A stretch of 64,000 bases of DNA from Sialis fuliginosa (lineage: Eukaryota > Arthropoda > Insecta > Megaloptera > Sialidae), in assembly GCA_961205875.1 (NCBI GenBank), contig OY540813.1, positions 18,633,001 to 18,697,000 of the forward strand, read 5' to 3'. Position numbers and translations under genes: made by a program. Shown here one piece after another: positions 1-12,607 of the stretch. The notes under the pieces were generated by a model. That model made no database searches. It was not told where the DNA came from and was given only the letters and a program-made list of their open reading frames with translations. Every line of letters starts with the position of its first letter. Within the stretch, counting starts at the first letter, position 1.

Positions 1-1439
1 ATATATATTTATCAACATGTAGTTTAGATCTGAAGCAAAAAGGTTAAAAATTAATACTCACGGTTGTAGTATTAAATAATATTATAGAGTGACAGCTAAT
101 TTAAACATTTAGAAATCTACTTGAATACCTCCCCATTTATTTTACAAGTATATTAGTGCGTGCAAATTTATAGAATGTTTTTTCAGTTGTGTAGTTTTTT
201 TTATACACATAATTGTTTACGTTTAGTATTATAGGAGTATTTATATATAAATATCACTAGAAATTTTAAGAGTAAATTGTTTTGCTCTATTAGTCTCAAC
301 GATAAACCGTCCATTTAACATTGACTTAGTCACTATTCTAATTTTAAAGTTTTTATAATCGTCTTAATATATTTTTTTATAAATATGTATTATTTAGTTA
401 AATTAACACTGTATATCATAATTATATGTATTTTGATTTCTACTTTTGTATTATTTTCAGTATCTTTAGAAACATAATAATATATTATTTACAGTTAAAT
501 TTAAAAAAAGTGTTAAAACATAATATAGTAAAATATCATGTTAAAAAATTAAAACTATGTAGAAATGTAAAATTTTATATAAAATTTAAATGAAACTTCG
601 GACCACATTCATTAATATAATATACATAATATAAAACTGATGTATATATGTATGTATGAAAACTATCAGTTTTACACTGTTTATAATATATATTATGTTT
701 GAAATGTTATATACACAGTAAAAAAAATTATTTTTTTATTGTTGACGAAAATATAATTCATTCAATACCTACTTTATAAAAATACAAGTGAATTATACGA
801 AAATGACAATATTTAATTAATATATTTTTTCTTTGTTAATATAACATTGCTGTGTATATATACAAAAATTGTATAAATTTAATAAATAATTATTTTAAAA
901 ACAATTCTTTCTTATTTTTACCATCCAATTTTTTATTGTAAGATTTTACTAGCTAATTATTACTATTTACCCAGCGTCAGCATGCAAAGATAACTCCAAT
1001 ATTTTTTTTTTCCGACCATTAAATTTACACAAAATATTCATAAATTATACACCAAAATTTTCCTCGTGAAACACTATCCATTAGTGAAAACTGGAATAAA
1101 ATCTGTTCATTAGTTAACTGTACGCAAAGTGATATTTGGGGGTACAGGGAGTACAACTTATAATTATTTTCGTTTTAAGGGATATGCGATCAAAAAAATT
1201 TTGGAGATCACTGTAATATATAATACAAGAAGCGTCACGGTCACGTGATTACTAAAGTGCGAAAAATGTGCAAGAGAACTTCTACTACTGTATATGTTTT
1301 GAATTTAAAAATATATTTTTTGATTAACAAATTGAAAAGTGGCATTTATTATATTATATAGATCTGTGATAACTATTTTAGTCAAGCTTCTGTGTATTTA
1401 ATCGACACCTTTTATAAAATATAACCTAATCAAGTACAT
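1..1439. other. AT-rich upstream region, no gene seen
   Basis: Very AT-rich DNA with short poly-A/T runs and no long open frame. A CACGTG E-box lies near 1241 next to a CpG-containing stretch (about 1230-1265). I see no exon of an upstream neighbour. The last part leads into the promoter of the FIRRM-like gene. Confidence 0.5.
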
Positions 1440-1451
1440 AAGGCTCATAAG

Positions 1452-1471
1452 TCAGTTTCATTTCCCGCCAA
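1452..1471 (+). promoter_or_regulatory. Initiator-like element and E2F-like site upstream of FIRRM
   Basis: TCAGTT at 1452-1457 matches the arthropod initiator consensus and would place transcription start near 1454, giving a 5' leader of about 85 nt. TTTCCCGCC at 1461-1469 matches the E2F consensus TTTSSCGC. E2F control would suit a DNA-repair gene needed in S phase. The motif matches are seen in the sequence; promoter function is inferred. Confidence 0.45.
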
Positions 1472-1539
1472 TATTAACTATAACAATTTTCAATAGATGT
1501 AGCAGTTGTAGTGACAGAATTTTAAAATTCAAATTGAAC

Positions 1540-4500
1540 ATGAGTTCTCAAAATCCTGATCAGTTTCATTCATTAGAAAATATATTACAATTTCCAGAGG
1601 AAGAATTAGATACCAAATGGAATGTTGCTGTAGTATCAGTAATAATATCCTTTTATATGTAACAATAATTATGTGAACTATTATTATAGTGATTAATTAC
1701 GAAAATAGTTTTCTTAATTATATCTTAAGCTACTTTACAAAAAAGAGAAAATTTAGAAAAATTAAAAATATTCAACAAAATTTCATTACCTTTGATAAAA
1801 AGTATCCCTCTTGATTTATTAGAAGAAAAATTTTTAATCGAAATATTTCCAATAATCAAGGAAACATATTGTATAGTAAGTACCTATTAATAGTTATCAT
1901 CGTTTTATAGTTAAATAAATAAATATGTAGATAGGTACCTGTACCTACTTAAATACATTTCTGTTACAGGTTTTAAATGAAGTTGAGATAAATATAAAAA
2001 CTGGATTAGATTTTGTAAACAATCTAATACAAATTTTAGAAGTAAGTTAATTATGCCGATATATGTGACTGCTGTAACATTTTAATATATATTATAGTAG
2101 ATTAATATATGATTTTACTTATAAAAAAACCCATACTGCATGAAAACGTTTGTTATTGTTGAGAAATTCCCATTTAATTTAAACTGGCTGATGTGTGGTC
2201 ATATTCATTTTTGACCTATTTCCCCCTTTAAATATATTTTTCGGTTTAATGATCAATTAATTTGTTTTTCAGGAGTGTGTTAATTTACTATATTCACTAG
2301 AAGAAATTTTAAAACATTTCATTACTATAGAAAAAATAGGCTTATGGAAAATATATAGTATTCCTAAATCAATAATTTATATATTATATGAATCATTTAA
2401 ACATTGTAAAAATAGGTAAAGTGTATATACAAATAATATCATTCTATAATTTTAATAACTAAATTGCAGAATTATTGATGAGTTATGATTCCATTAAGTA
2501 CAATTTTAAAGAATATTTAATGGGGGCAAGTGCAATTTCAGTCATCAAAACTTTTTCAACAAATCCAGGACAGGTGACACAAACTTGCTAAACACTACGT
2601 AGATCTTATTAAATCTAATTTTCTCAAAATTTCCATTTACGTCTATTACCATAGATTTATTTAGATTTACAGAGATCTATGTAGCTTGTATATAGATCTA
2701 AATTTTAATAAAATTAAATCTACACACGTCTTAGTCTACGTGGAATAAAATTTAATTAAGCCATCTTTGTTTTTTAGATGTACGTCGATTATCATTGAAT
2801 TACTTAGATCTATGTAGATTTAAGAAACAAAGATGGCCAAGTTAAATTTTAGATCAAATTAGAGTTAATTTTGTAAAATTTTAAATTTCAGTAAATCTAT
2901 AGTAATCACCGAAGATCTAACTTTTGAAAGATCTAATTTGATTTAAATTATCTTATCTCGGGGATAGAGTTTTAAATATAATCTTTGTGTATGTATATAT
3001 TTAATTAATTCTCTTATTTTTAGTGAAGTAATATATGGAAACAATTTGCAACAAATTAATACACACTTAACTGCGTTATTTCAAAAAAGTAGTGAAATTC
3101 TAAATTTAATAGTTACACTTTTAACTCAAGTAATCATTCTTGACGAAGATTATGATTTAGAAAAAGAATTATTAGTTGATGGTAAGTAATGCATATATTT
3201 TCAAAACAGTATAGACTTGTTAACTGACTGGTGTCTTGTTAACTTTATGTATATTGTTGCAATGTGAACATCACAGATTCAAAACTGAAGATAGATTGTT
3301 AATAAAAATACTATATGTTTAGATTAATATGAAAAATGCTTGTATAAAATTGCTTTTTGTGTAATGCTTTGAATGCAGAAATAATTTTTAAATATCACCC
3401 CAAAGATTGCGGGTATTGGCTGATATTTTCATTAATTTAGATTCATCTAGTGTTTATTCTGGTTTCTAGTTATTCATCTAATTGGAGATCTTGCAGAAAT
3501 TGTTCTAAGATTAGACGTAAAAACTTTAGTCGATTTATGGAAAGGATATGCAAAACTTACGCAAATGTATTCAGATATTTTAAAATCATCTTTAAATATT
3601 GCACCTCCTATAAAGTTTCTTTGTGGAAGTATTGTACAGAGTTTAGAAGATATGATGGAAACAGTAAAGAATTTACTATTTTTTATTTTTTCAATTAAAT
3701 AGTACAGGCAATGAAGGAATTTAAATAGAACAAATTCGGAGAGCGATGAAATTTAATACCTACTTACAATTAGTATACACTATAGTACATCTGTACACAA
3801 AAGTCCCCACCCATCCATAGGCCTTGTGGAAAAAAATGTACAGCCGTTTGAAGTTTAATTCAGTTTTTATTGAATAACTTCAAGACAAATAGAGATACCA
3901 AGAAAAACTATGCTGCTGATTTAAAAGCTTGCTGTCAGAAAAAACCTTGCTGCCGATTTAAAATCTTGCTCGCTGTATGCTAATTTTCATAGCATACTAT
4001 TTATATGATTTTGTTAATTATAATTTGTTTTTTGACTATTTAAAAATGTAAAGTCTAACAAATGTTTACACTTTGAATATTGCACTTTACAGAAAAATAC
4101 GTAAAATTTTATTCTCTATAACTTTTACATAAGGTATTTGTCCTGATTATCAGTTTTAATAGCCTGAAAATCCATTTAAACATAATTTTTTGATTAAACG
4201 TACTTAATTTTGGGATTCACGGTGACTTCAGTAATTTAGGCAGACACAATGAAAATTTTTTTGAAATATATTTGTAAAGCAAATATTTTTGAAAATTTTA
4301 ATTTTGTCTTAAAGTTATTCAATAAAAACTGAATTAAACTTCAAACGGCTATACATTTTTTCCACAAGGCCTATGGATGGGGACTTTTGTGTACAGATGT
4401 ACTATAATGTATACTACATAGGTACCAAAATTCATTGCACTCCTAATTTGTTCCAAAAACAGGGCAATTCTTCCCTTCATTGCGTGTACTATAAAGTAGT

Positions 4501-7500
4501 TTTTATTTTATGTATTTATGAGTTTATCTTTTTTCTATTGTTTTAGAATACAAAAGACAGCAAAATGTTTACTCGTTCATTAAAAATCGGAGGTTTCATG
4601 TTAAACGTTGTTCTTAAATTGTGCAAACTTTCAATAGACAGTTTAGATAAATGCTATACTGATTTATTTAATTTACTTCTAGTTTTATACAAGTAAGTAC
4701 TGTTTGTTTTAAAATATATTGAATTTACAAATTATTAAATTATCTTGATTAGATTTTCAGCTCCGTATTTACATTTAAAAAAATATCCAGTTGATGTTAT
4801 AGACTCAACAGAAGCATATTATACAGTAGCAGCTGAACCTTTATTGGGATTTGTGTTGGATAAATTTCATTTTCAACAGGTAATTATTAAAATACATCCA
4901 GACCCATAGGGGACTAAGAAGAGGTGGGGCTGTTAGCCCCAGCTGCCAAGGTACAGGGGGGGTGTCAAATGAGGTAAAAGAGCTTGATGAGGATTAAAAA
5001 GTGACTTGAAAATTAAAAAATAAGGTTTTTACAAACTACAAGAGGGCATCAAAATTGAACTGAGAAGGAAAAAAGGTCATTCAATTGCACCTATGAATTT
5101 TTTTTGTAATGTAAATAAAATATATTTTTAATTTTGTGAAAAATGGTTTAAAAAATTTTTTGGGGGAGGGGGGAGCTAATATTCCATCAAAGGTACCAAC
5201 TATCCTTACTCTGCCACTGCCCAGACCCCACTGAAATGATGCTGATTGGTTTTTATTTGCTAATGTTGTCTTAATTATTCTATAATGCAAAATGAGGTTT
5301 TGCCATAGACATAGAGAATGGACCAGGCATCTGACTCGAACACAGAACCGTGTCAAAAGAAAGAGATAGAAACAGGTATGGAATAACTGTGTAACTCTAT
5401 GTCTATGTTCCAAACTACACTGCATCTCTCTCTCCTTTTTTGAACAGATATTACACCATTGAGTTAATACAGAATGCACTGTCCATTCTCTATGTCTATG
5501 GGTTTTGCTATATTTTCTTATAAATTAAATGATTCCTTATGACAGGTCCTTAACAGTAATTTATTTTTTAGATTTATTTTTCCAAAACAGAAGCAATATA
5601 TAAAGATCAAGATTTGAAACTTGCTTTTCTATTATTAAGCATAACAATATTTAAAAAAATTACAAAATTACATTCAGATGTTAGAAATGATTGGTTAAAA
5701 GAAGAAGCAACAGAAAATATAATAGTAACGTTTTTGAAGAATATTAAATATTGTAATTACATCATATAAAATTATGTTTTTAATTAAGTTAGTAACTATT
5801 TTATATTATTTTTCAGGCCATAAAGAATTGTCATATGACATAAACATATTTCTTTTAAATGAAATCACGGTATCTCGTCGCACAATTAGTCTTTATGAAG
5901 CTTCATTGGCTTATTTAATGGCTGCTTGTTTAACGTTAAATAAAAGCAGTTTTCAGTTAGTTGAAAAGCAGATGTTGGAATGTATTTTAGAGACAAATTG
6001 TTGGGGAGCATTGCTAGCTTCTGATTTGTGGTGCATTTTAGTGAGGTAAATTATACGAATATTTTTTTATTTTTGCTGAATCGAATTATATAAAAATCAG
6101 TCACATAAGCTGTTTGAAAAATATGAAAAAGCAAGGCGATGTTAATATGATTTTTTATATTTCTTACATTAATACTTATTTAATATATTTTTTAGATATG
6201 GAACATCTGAACTATGTTACGAACAAATAAAATATTTAGTATCTCTTTTTTCTAAAATATCACAAAATTGTGAACAACCTAATAGTATATTTTTAGGAGT
6301 CTTGATTACAAAATTGTTTTATTTACTTTCTAAAAATTATCAAATGAAATTTACACAAGAGTACAAATCAACTGATTATCCTGTTTTATGGGATTATTTG
6401 ACTACAAAAAATAAGTCTATAAATGGTACCGAAACTGGAGTTCAACTGTTAGTACAAAAAACAAGTAAATCAATTTTTAATTTTTTTAATAATGGAAGTA
6501 ACGAAGATTTCATGAAATTGGTATGTATCATATTTTAAAATTTTATTAAGAATAAATAAGGCTGGAGCTATAGATTTCAATATTACATTTCAGTGGAACA
6601 AAGGATTTTCTTGTTTTATTTTTATCATTGTGTTTTTCTTTTTTAATCTTTGCATTCACCCACAAATTTCAAACTTTCCACATTGATTATGATGTAGGTC
6701 AGCGTTGTTCAACTCGTTACCCATGAGCAATGTTTATCCCGTAAAAGAATTTTTGTAGCAAATGAACAAAATAATTGTTTACTAGTTAGATATATAGACG
6801 GAGTTGATTTAGCTAATCTAGATATTAGAAAAATTTTTATAAACACGGTGAATTTTTAATTTTCAATACCTATATGTATATTTTATACTTTTTAGGTAGA
6901 ATCGATTAAATTATCAAACGAAAGCAACCCGGAGAACCTTTTAAAGCTTTGGAAGTGTATTTCAATGATAAAATCATCAGAATCACAAACAGTATTAGGA
7001 AATCAGCACTGTTATAAACGATTTATAAATAACATATATTGTACCTCGGCAAACATAATAGAGAAAATGCCAAATAATATAGTATACGAGGTACGTTTAA
7101 AAAAATGGAAAATTACTTTAAAATATTTATTTAATTTTAATTTTAGGTCCTTCAGTCAATGCAACTGAAACCTAATGACACAACAATAGACAAAATATCT
7201 AAAGTATTTATTTTGAAATCATTAGCGAATTATTCTTTTAATTCAGACATGGATAAAATGAAAATTACTAAACTCATATCAGATTTATTTCATCAACTCT
7301 TACTTGAACCAAACCCAATAATAAAACAAATTACTCTAGAAATATTTGAATACTTTGCACATGTTACAAAATATGAAAACATCATAAGTGACTCAATAAA
7401 GACTGATAATAATATACAAAATGATGTATTCAATTTTTTAAAGAAGATAGAACAAAATGGAAACTATACATTATCATTAGATGAATATTTAATACAACAA

Positions 7501-7737
7501 CAAAATGTTAGTTACGTAAATAGATGTATAAAAACTCGTAATGAAGTTATAAATATATCAGCAAATAATGAACCTATACAGATTAAGAATACATTTAGTA
7601 ATGATATTATTGAAGCAGTCAAGAAAATAAATGAAAGTATAAATGTAATTGAAGAGTATTCTAAGTTTAATGGATTATGTCCAGAAGAAAGAACTGAAAT
7701 ACAGTCTGCAGTGAATAAATTAAATTCATTATTGTGA
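1540..7737 (+). CDS. FIRRM-like (C1orf112/DUF4487) recombination regulator, 14 exons
   Basis: Exons read as 1540-1658, 1746-1875, 1970-2041, 2273-2415, 3024-3181, 3470-3663, 4547-4692, 4753-4879, 5572-5752, 5817-6045, 6196-6520, 6698-6847, 6896-7090 and 7147-7737. All phases close and give about 919 residues, near the size of vertebrate FIRRM. The protein is largely helical with no signal peptide. The family assignment rests on overall length and on a segment across exons 10-11 reading SDLWCILVR then YGTSELC, which resembles the conserved block of this family as I know it. FIRRM forms a nuclear complex with the ATPase FIGNL1 that controls RAD51/DMC1 during homologous recombination and mitosis. 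The first intron is the weak point: the only phase-compatible GT-AG solution uses a poor donor at 1659, and a U12-like donor lies at 1645. Introns 4, 6 and 8 hold foldback repeats. Start chosen as the first in-frame ATG; the other two frames are closed there. Confidence 0.72.
2585..2960. repeat. Imperfect foldback repeat in FIRRM intron 4
   Basis: The words AGATCTA and TAGATTTA recur on both strands. A left arm around 2755-2785 (ccatctttgttttttagatg) faces a right arm around 2815-2840 (aagaaacaaagatggcc), and outer segments also pair. This looks like a decayed palindromic element; its ends are not sharply defined. Confidence 0.45.
3700..4491. mobile_element. Foldback MITE with about 200-bp inverted repeats, TA target site
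   Basis: The outer ends are TAGTACAGGCAATGAAGG at 3700 and the near-reverse complement ending TGTACTA at 4491. Inner arms match over a long stretch, including the segment 'cccatccataggccttgtgg' on the left and its complement at about 4359-4378. The flanking TA on both sides fits a Tc1/mariner-type target site. There is no transposase frame, so it is non-autonomous. It lies within FIRRM intron 6. Confidence 0.75.
5302..5501. mobile_element. 200-bp MITE with CATAGACATAGAGAATGGAC ends
   Basis: The left end CATAGACATAGAGAATGGAC (from 5303) is repeated as its reverse complement near 5481-5500. A related, inverted copy lies at 18443-18645, sharing the 'catctgac', 'ccgtgtcaaaa' and 'catctctctct' blocks. 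The long minus-strand frame across it is a by-product of the repeat. It sits in FIRRM intron 8. Confidence 0.7.
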
Positions 7738-7755
7738 ATAGTTCCTTTGAGTGTG

Positions 7756-8191
7756 ATTAAACGAGAGTCTGGTTTACAGAGCTTAAAAGTAGCTGAATTT
7801 TGAGAATTTTTTTATTTTAAGTACAAAAAAATTATATAATTATAATTTATAGTTATATACCTATAGTTCAGGACCAGCGCTACGGATTCAGATAGTGTGT
7901 GAAAAATTCATATTGCCGCCTTTTTTTCCGCTGCTATTTTTTTGGTTCTCATTATGATTTTTCCGCCCCTTAAATTTACTTTTGCGCTCTCTTTCTTTTT
8001 TTTATACTCCTAATATCACTTTTTACTTAATCCTGATAATGCTACTCTCACGCATTTTATTCAAATTTCACCGCCTTCGGTGATTGGCGCCTGCGTGAAA
8101 ATCATGCATCATACCCGCCTTTCTCCGGCCCTGTTGACAATGCTCCAATGCTAATTAGTTATTGTAGACCCATGTAGTAACCTTTAATAAA
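7756..8191 (+). terminator. Candidate polyadenylation signals of FIRRM
   Basis: ATTAAA at 7756-7761 lies 19 nt after the stop codon region and AATAAA at 8186-8191 is followed by a T-rich stretch. Either could direct 3' end formation; transcript data are needed to choose. Confidence 0.35.
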
Positions 8192-9214
8192 GCTTTTTTT
8201 GTTTACCTTGTTCAAGCTTGTGAGCAATATGAACCTTTTTTATACTTCTGTTTTTGATTTGCTGCGTATCGTAATAACTACAAAAACATTTTGAATTTTG
8301 CTCTATAACTTAAGGAGTATATTCTTTGATTAAAGTGAAAAAAAATTTTGGTTTTGCAAACCAGGTTCCCCTTTAATAATGAAATTAATAACGGATTAAG
8401 TATTACCCGCAGACTAAACAAAAAATGAATACAACATGTCTATAAAAATACTTAATAAGTAAAAATAATCACCAGATATAATATAAAGTGCATTATTACT
8501 AGCTGTAACGCTTGTGGTGAAAATATGAATTGATGTATTGTAGATTGTAGTCAATCATCAAAAAAACATAACAATATTTGTTATTTATCTTCTGCACATA
8601 ACTGTTATCAGTTTTGACTTGGTTTTCATACTGGTGTTCATTGATGTCATAGTTTTTTACTTGGGGTTTCAAAATCACTTCTGACTTAAGAGTCGAAATG
8701 TCAACTGAAAAACTACGTCAACGTAAGGTAGACACCAAACTGGAAACTTAAGTCAATGATATCTCTTATTGTTAATATTATCTATATTATACTTCTACTT
8801 AAGTATTATTATATATTATAGTACATATTAAAAATGATGTCGTAACTGATTACAATATTACCAACACAATTTAACTGGTAGTGTTGCATGTCAAAAATAA
8901 ACTTAAATGAGTAAATTGGTAAAACTGATGTATTTATTTATAATATTGTATAATCTGAATAATAAAACAGCATATTTCTGAAATTCGTCTTTATTATTTA
9001 GAAAGTTAATTTTATTTTTAAATTAGTTCATTTTATGGCAATAACAACAATAGAGAAAAAAACTAGTTAATAATCGAAGAATTTTAATTAATATTGATAA
9101 AGTATTCAATGTACTGCCATTAGTTAACCATTTAATTTTTATACAGTTTTAGCAGAAATTTTTTTTAATACGTGCCTGATTATTTTTTACTTTTTTAGTT
9201 TTTTTCAAAATTCA
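8192..9214. other. Intergenic DNA with one small foldback repeat
   Basis: No gene is seen. A hairpin-forming repeat spans about 8616-8755: 'actggtgttcattgatgtc' on the left pairs imperfectly with 'gacaccaaactgg' and adjoining bases on the right. The remainder is AT-rich. Confidence 0.4.
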
Positions 9215-9439
9215 ATCAAAATCTAATTTTTTTGCTAAGCAAGAAAAAAAATGTCAAAGTAAATAGCGATTGAAAAATAACAAATGACGATTTTTTTAAG
9301 CAAAGTAGAAAATTGAATGCTCTACAAAAAAATTCTTTAAAATTTTCTCGTAAGAACATGAGTTTCTTATTTTGAAAAAAATAACTATTTTGGGATGTCA
9401 CCCCCTCTCCCTTACACACAATTTTGATGATTTTTAAAT

Positions 9440-9600
9440 GAAACCGTCCTCTAGCTAGATCCAACTAATAAACCAAGTTTCATTGATATCGGTTCAGAAG
9501 TTCATGAGTTATGCGTGTGACAACGATTCAGGGGACAGACACGCACACACAAACGGAAAAAAGTGTTTGTCATTGTCTTAACCTGGAACGGAAAGTGAAA
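9440..9600 (+). repeat. RTE-like non-LTR retrotransposon 3' remnant
   Basis: The segment with 'atcggttcagaagttcatga' followed by 'gttatgcgtgtgac' and a CA-rich tail resembles the 3' tails of RTE-class elements that are common in insects. A reverse-oriented relative lies at 45985-46095. No reverse-transcriptase frame is present here. Family name is from general knowledge, not from a search. Confidence 0.4.
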
Positions 9601-10431
9601 ATTTAGAAATCGGAGAACTCATTGAAAAACAATCACAAAGCTTCTTGTATCTTCAATTACAACATAAATAAGTTTTTTTATAAAAGTTCTAGTAGTAGGT
9701 AGAGTAAGTACTTAAATGTTGACAACAATGCAGGTAAAAAGTGAAGAAATGAAACGGAAATAGTTTATGAAATGCGAGTAACGAGTACGTAGAGTTACAC
9801 AATGTATTTTAAATCATTCTGTATAATAAATACAATACATACTGATTCAAATACATATATAATTGGTGACCCTGAGTGAGGTTATTGCAACTATGCCATG
9901 TTGACGCTAATTCAATATGGCTACCGGTGTATTGTTGCAAAGCCAGTGTTGTGGCTAATATCTGTACTACCTCTTAATATGTTTCTGACGAAACAATGGC
10001 TGTTTTTCAGTGCGTTGATCCATACCCAACTATTGACTTGATTTCCGCTGAATTATCCAATAATTTTGCCAATCTTTTGTCATTTTACTGACTTCGTATA
10101 AGCATTCATAAAATTTAATTAGCTGTCGAAATAATAAAAAAAAAATCGATTTTTAAACGATTGGTACAATATTCCGCCACCGAATGAATGGGCGTATATT
10201 GCCGTACATAAGTGAGCATAGACACCGTTATTGTTATAAAAAATTGTCTCTGCGGTAAAAATGAAAAGTCAGCTTCAGTACAAGTAGACAATACTGTACT
10301 GTACGTCTGTACCTACCCATAGACATCTCTTGCCCGAAATATAAGATATACATTTTTTAATCAAAATTTTCTCCCTTCAACCCAGGAATTTACAAATTCC
10401 TTCCTAGAGTAAATTCTCTGGATTCATTACT

Positions 10432-10560
10432 GAACGTATACAGGATGATATAGAACGAATGTTAAAAAAGTTAACAGTATATCAAGGATGTTATTTTAAA
10501 CAAAAAATAAAATTCTATATGAACATGTGTCCGGAAATTCTTCGCGAGGTAGTCACAATC
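10432..10560 (+). repeat. Member of a dispersed 'ccggaaatt' repeat family
   Basis: The phrase 'gaacatgtgtccggaaatt' and neighbouring words recur, on either strand, near 20750-20860, 22563-22700, 25020-25090 and 26513-26660. The members differ in length and end points, so the consensus element cannot be defined from this window alone. Confidence 0.45.
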
Positions 10561-10976
10561 TCACCAAATATTAGATTAGGTGTGATATGATTAATGTTAT
10601 GATCGTGGAAAGCTAACAATTAGGAGACTAAAATATATTCTTCGAATGACAGCTCTTTGTTTTTTATAAGAAATTAATATAAATTATGAAATTAAGAATT
10701 GCAAATTATTTTTTCCCATTAATTAAGGTTCATCTTCCATCTTAGAAGTAATAACTACCTACTAGAATAGTTTAAGATAATGCAGCGGTCACAAAATTCT
10801 ATCTATGTGGGAGCTTCTTTTGAAATTTTATTTATCTGGTGAGCTACATGGTCATATGGGTGTAATTTATAAGATAAAAAATATTTCTCGCAAAAGCACT
10901 TAAATATGCTGTTCGGAGCTATCGGTTATACCTCGTGATCGAGGATTTGACGACTGATGGGTTAGACTAGTTAGAG

Positions 10977-11221
10977 CAGTGTCTGCCAAACTTTTTTACT
11001 TTACGACACACGGGCAGGGGGGATTTATTATATCGTGGCACATCAAATAAAAATTCCAAGAAAATTTAAACATATTTTACTAGTATGAACAAAAATAGCT
11101 AAATTCTTATTATAAAAAATAATACATTTAACATAAACCTATCTTTTCAAATTTTTCACGGCACACCAGGAATTTTTCCCAGTCCACTACTGTGTCGCGG
11201 CACACAGTTTGACAGTCACTG
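10977..11221. mobile_element. hAT-like MITE
   Basis: The left end CAGTGTCTGCCAAACTTTTT and the right end (reverse complement CAGTGACTGTCAAACTG, followed by TGTGCCGCGACAC) form typical hAT terminal inverted repeats with a 'gcggcacac' inner motif. The flanks 'agttagag' and 'ggttcgag' agree at 6 of 8 positions, consistent with an aged 8-bp target duplication. At 245 bp it has no transposase. Confidence 0.7.
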
Positions 11222-12200
11222 GGTTCGAGTATTGAATAATGTAGCAGAATAACCAGGAATTATTAAAGTTACCGCCTGTTCACAAAAAATACTTTTTCCT
11301 CTAAAGTGCCATTCATTTTTAGTGTTTCGTGAAGAACGGAACACTTATGGAAATTTTTAACATTTTTCGGGAAAAACGCTTCAAAATTTCTGCCCCCCAC
11401 CTTTACCACCAAAAGGATCGCTCAGAAAAATCTGGAAATATCATGAACATTGAGAATTAGGTGTAGATTGAACCAAGATAGATTGAAAAATTCTAGCGCA
11501 ATCAATTGTTGGATGATAATTCACTAATAAATATGTATAAATACATATCTTTGATATTATTATTTAAGTAGGTAGTACAAATTTTGTTATAGCTACATAT
11601 TTAATATTTCATCAGATAAATACGGGCCACGTGTGACCCGCCAGCCTCAAGTTGCGCATCACTAGTTTAATAATAAGATGAAAATAATGTCAGTTCTCAA
11701 AACAGTGACGTAACTGTAGAGTTGCAGGGTTGGTGAAATACCAGAGGCCCTTAGCCGTAAAATTTTTAACTTTTTCTTAGTCCCGATAGTTTTTTTTCAG
11801 GTCATCGAGGGCTCCATCTTAAAAATTTGCCAGGGACCTGGATGTTGTAGTTACGCCATTGCCTTTGAAATCAGTCATTGTTAAAAAAATACTCTCTCCT
11901 GAAGATCAATAATTTTGAAAAAATCTTGTTTTTGTACCTATAGCCTTAGCCTCTCTAAATTGTAATGTTGGCTGCGCCCTTGATATACATAGATTAATTG
12001 TATAAACAGTGAATTAGCATGATAAAGAAGATTTAAAAATAATAATAGCGTGCAATGCACAAAAAAGTTCAAAATAATAAAATGTCCCCGAATTATAAAA
12101 ATATGACAGATTGCCCAAGTTGTGCCAGTAGCCGCGATTTCTGCAACCAAGCACGAGATATATTTCGATGTTCGGCATAAACAGTCTATTAACATTAATT

Positions 12201-12605
12201 ACAGAATTGTTTTAATTCCATAAAATACACATACACTTCGCATGACTACAGTTTTTAGGTTATGTCATGTTTACATCATATGTGTCGCGTGCACCATTTT
12301 GTTATCAAGGACACATATTTTGGGTAATAATGTGGATACAATAGGATCCCAAATTTTTAATTATTTTTAATAGGGTTTAATTTATGATATATTATTTGCT
12401 AGTTGTCCCTAGACAGAATTGTTTTAATTCCATAAAATACACATAGGTACATTTCGCATGACTATAGTTTTTAGGCTATGTTATGTTTACATCATATGTG
12501 TCGCGTGCGCCATTTTGTCATCAAGGACAATTTTTTGGAATAATGTAGATGTTATGGGTTAAAATTTTTTTAATTATTTTTAATAGGATTTTATTTATTA
12601 TCTTT
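12201..12605. repeat. Two-copy tandem duplication, about 212-bp unit
   Basis: The block starting 'acagaattgttttaattcca' at 12201 is repeated from 12413, including 'catatgtgtcgcgtgc', 'ccattttgt' and 'ttaattatttttaatagg'. The copies differ by small substitutions and short indels. Possibly an unequal-exchange product inside an older repeat. Confidence 0.8.
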
Positions 12606-12607
12606 TT

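Noticed and set aside
5081-5479. Minus-strand 132-codon frame in FIRRM intron 8
   Set aside because: It runs through a MITE and low-complexity DNA; no homology is apparent.
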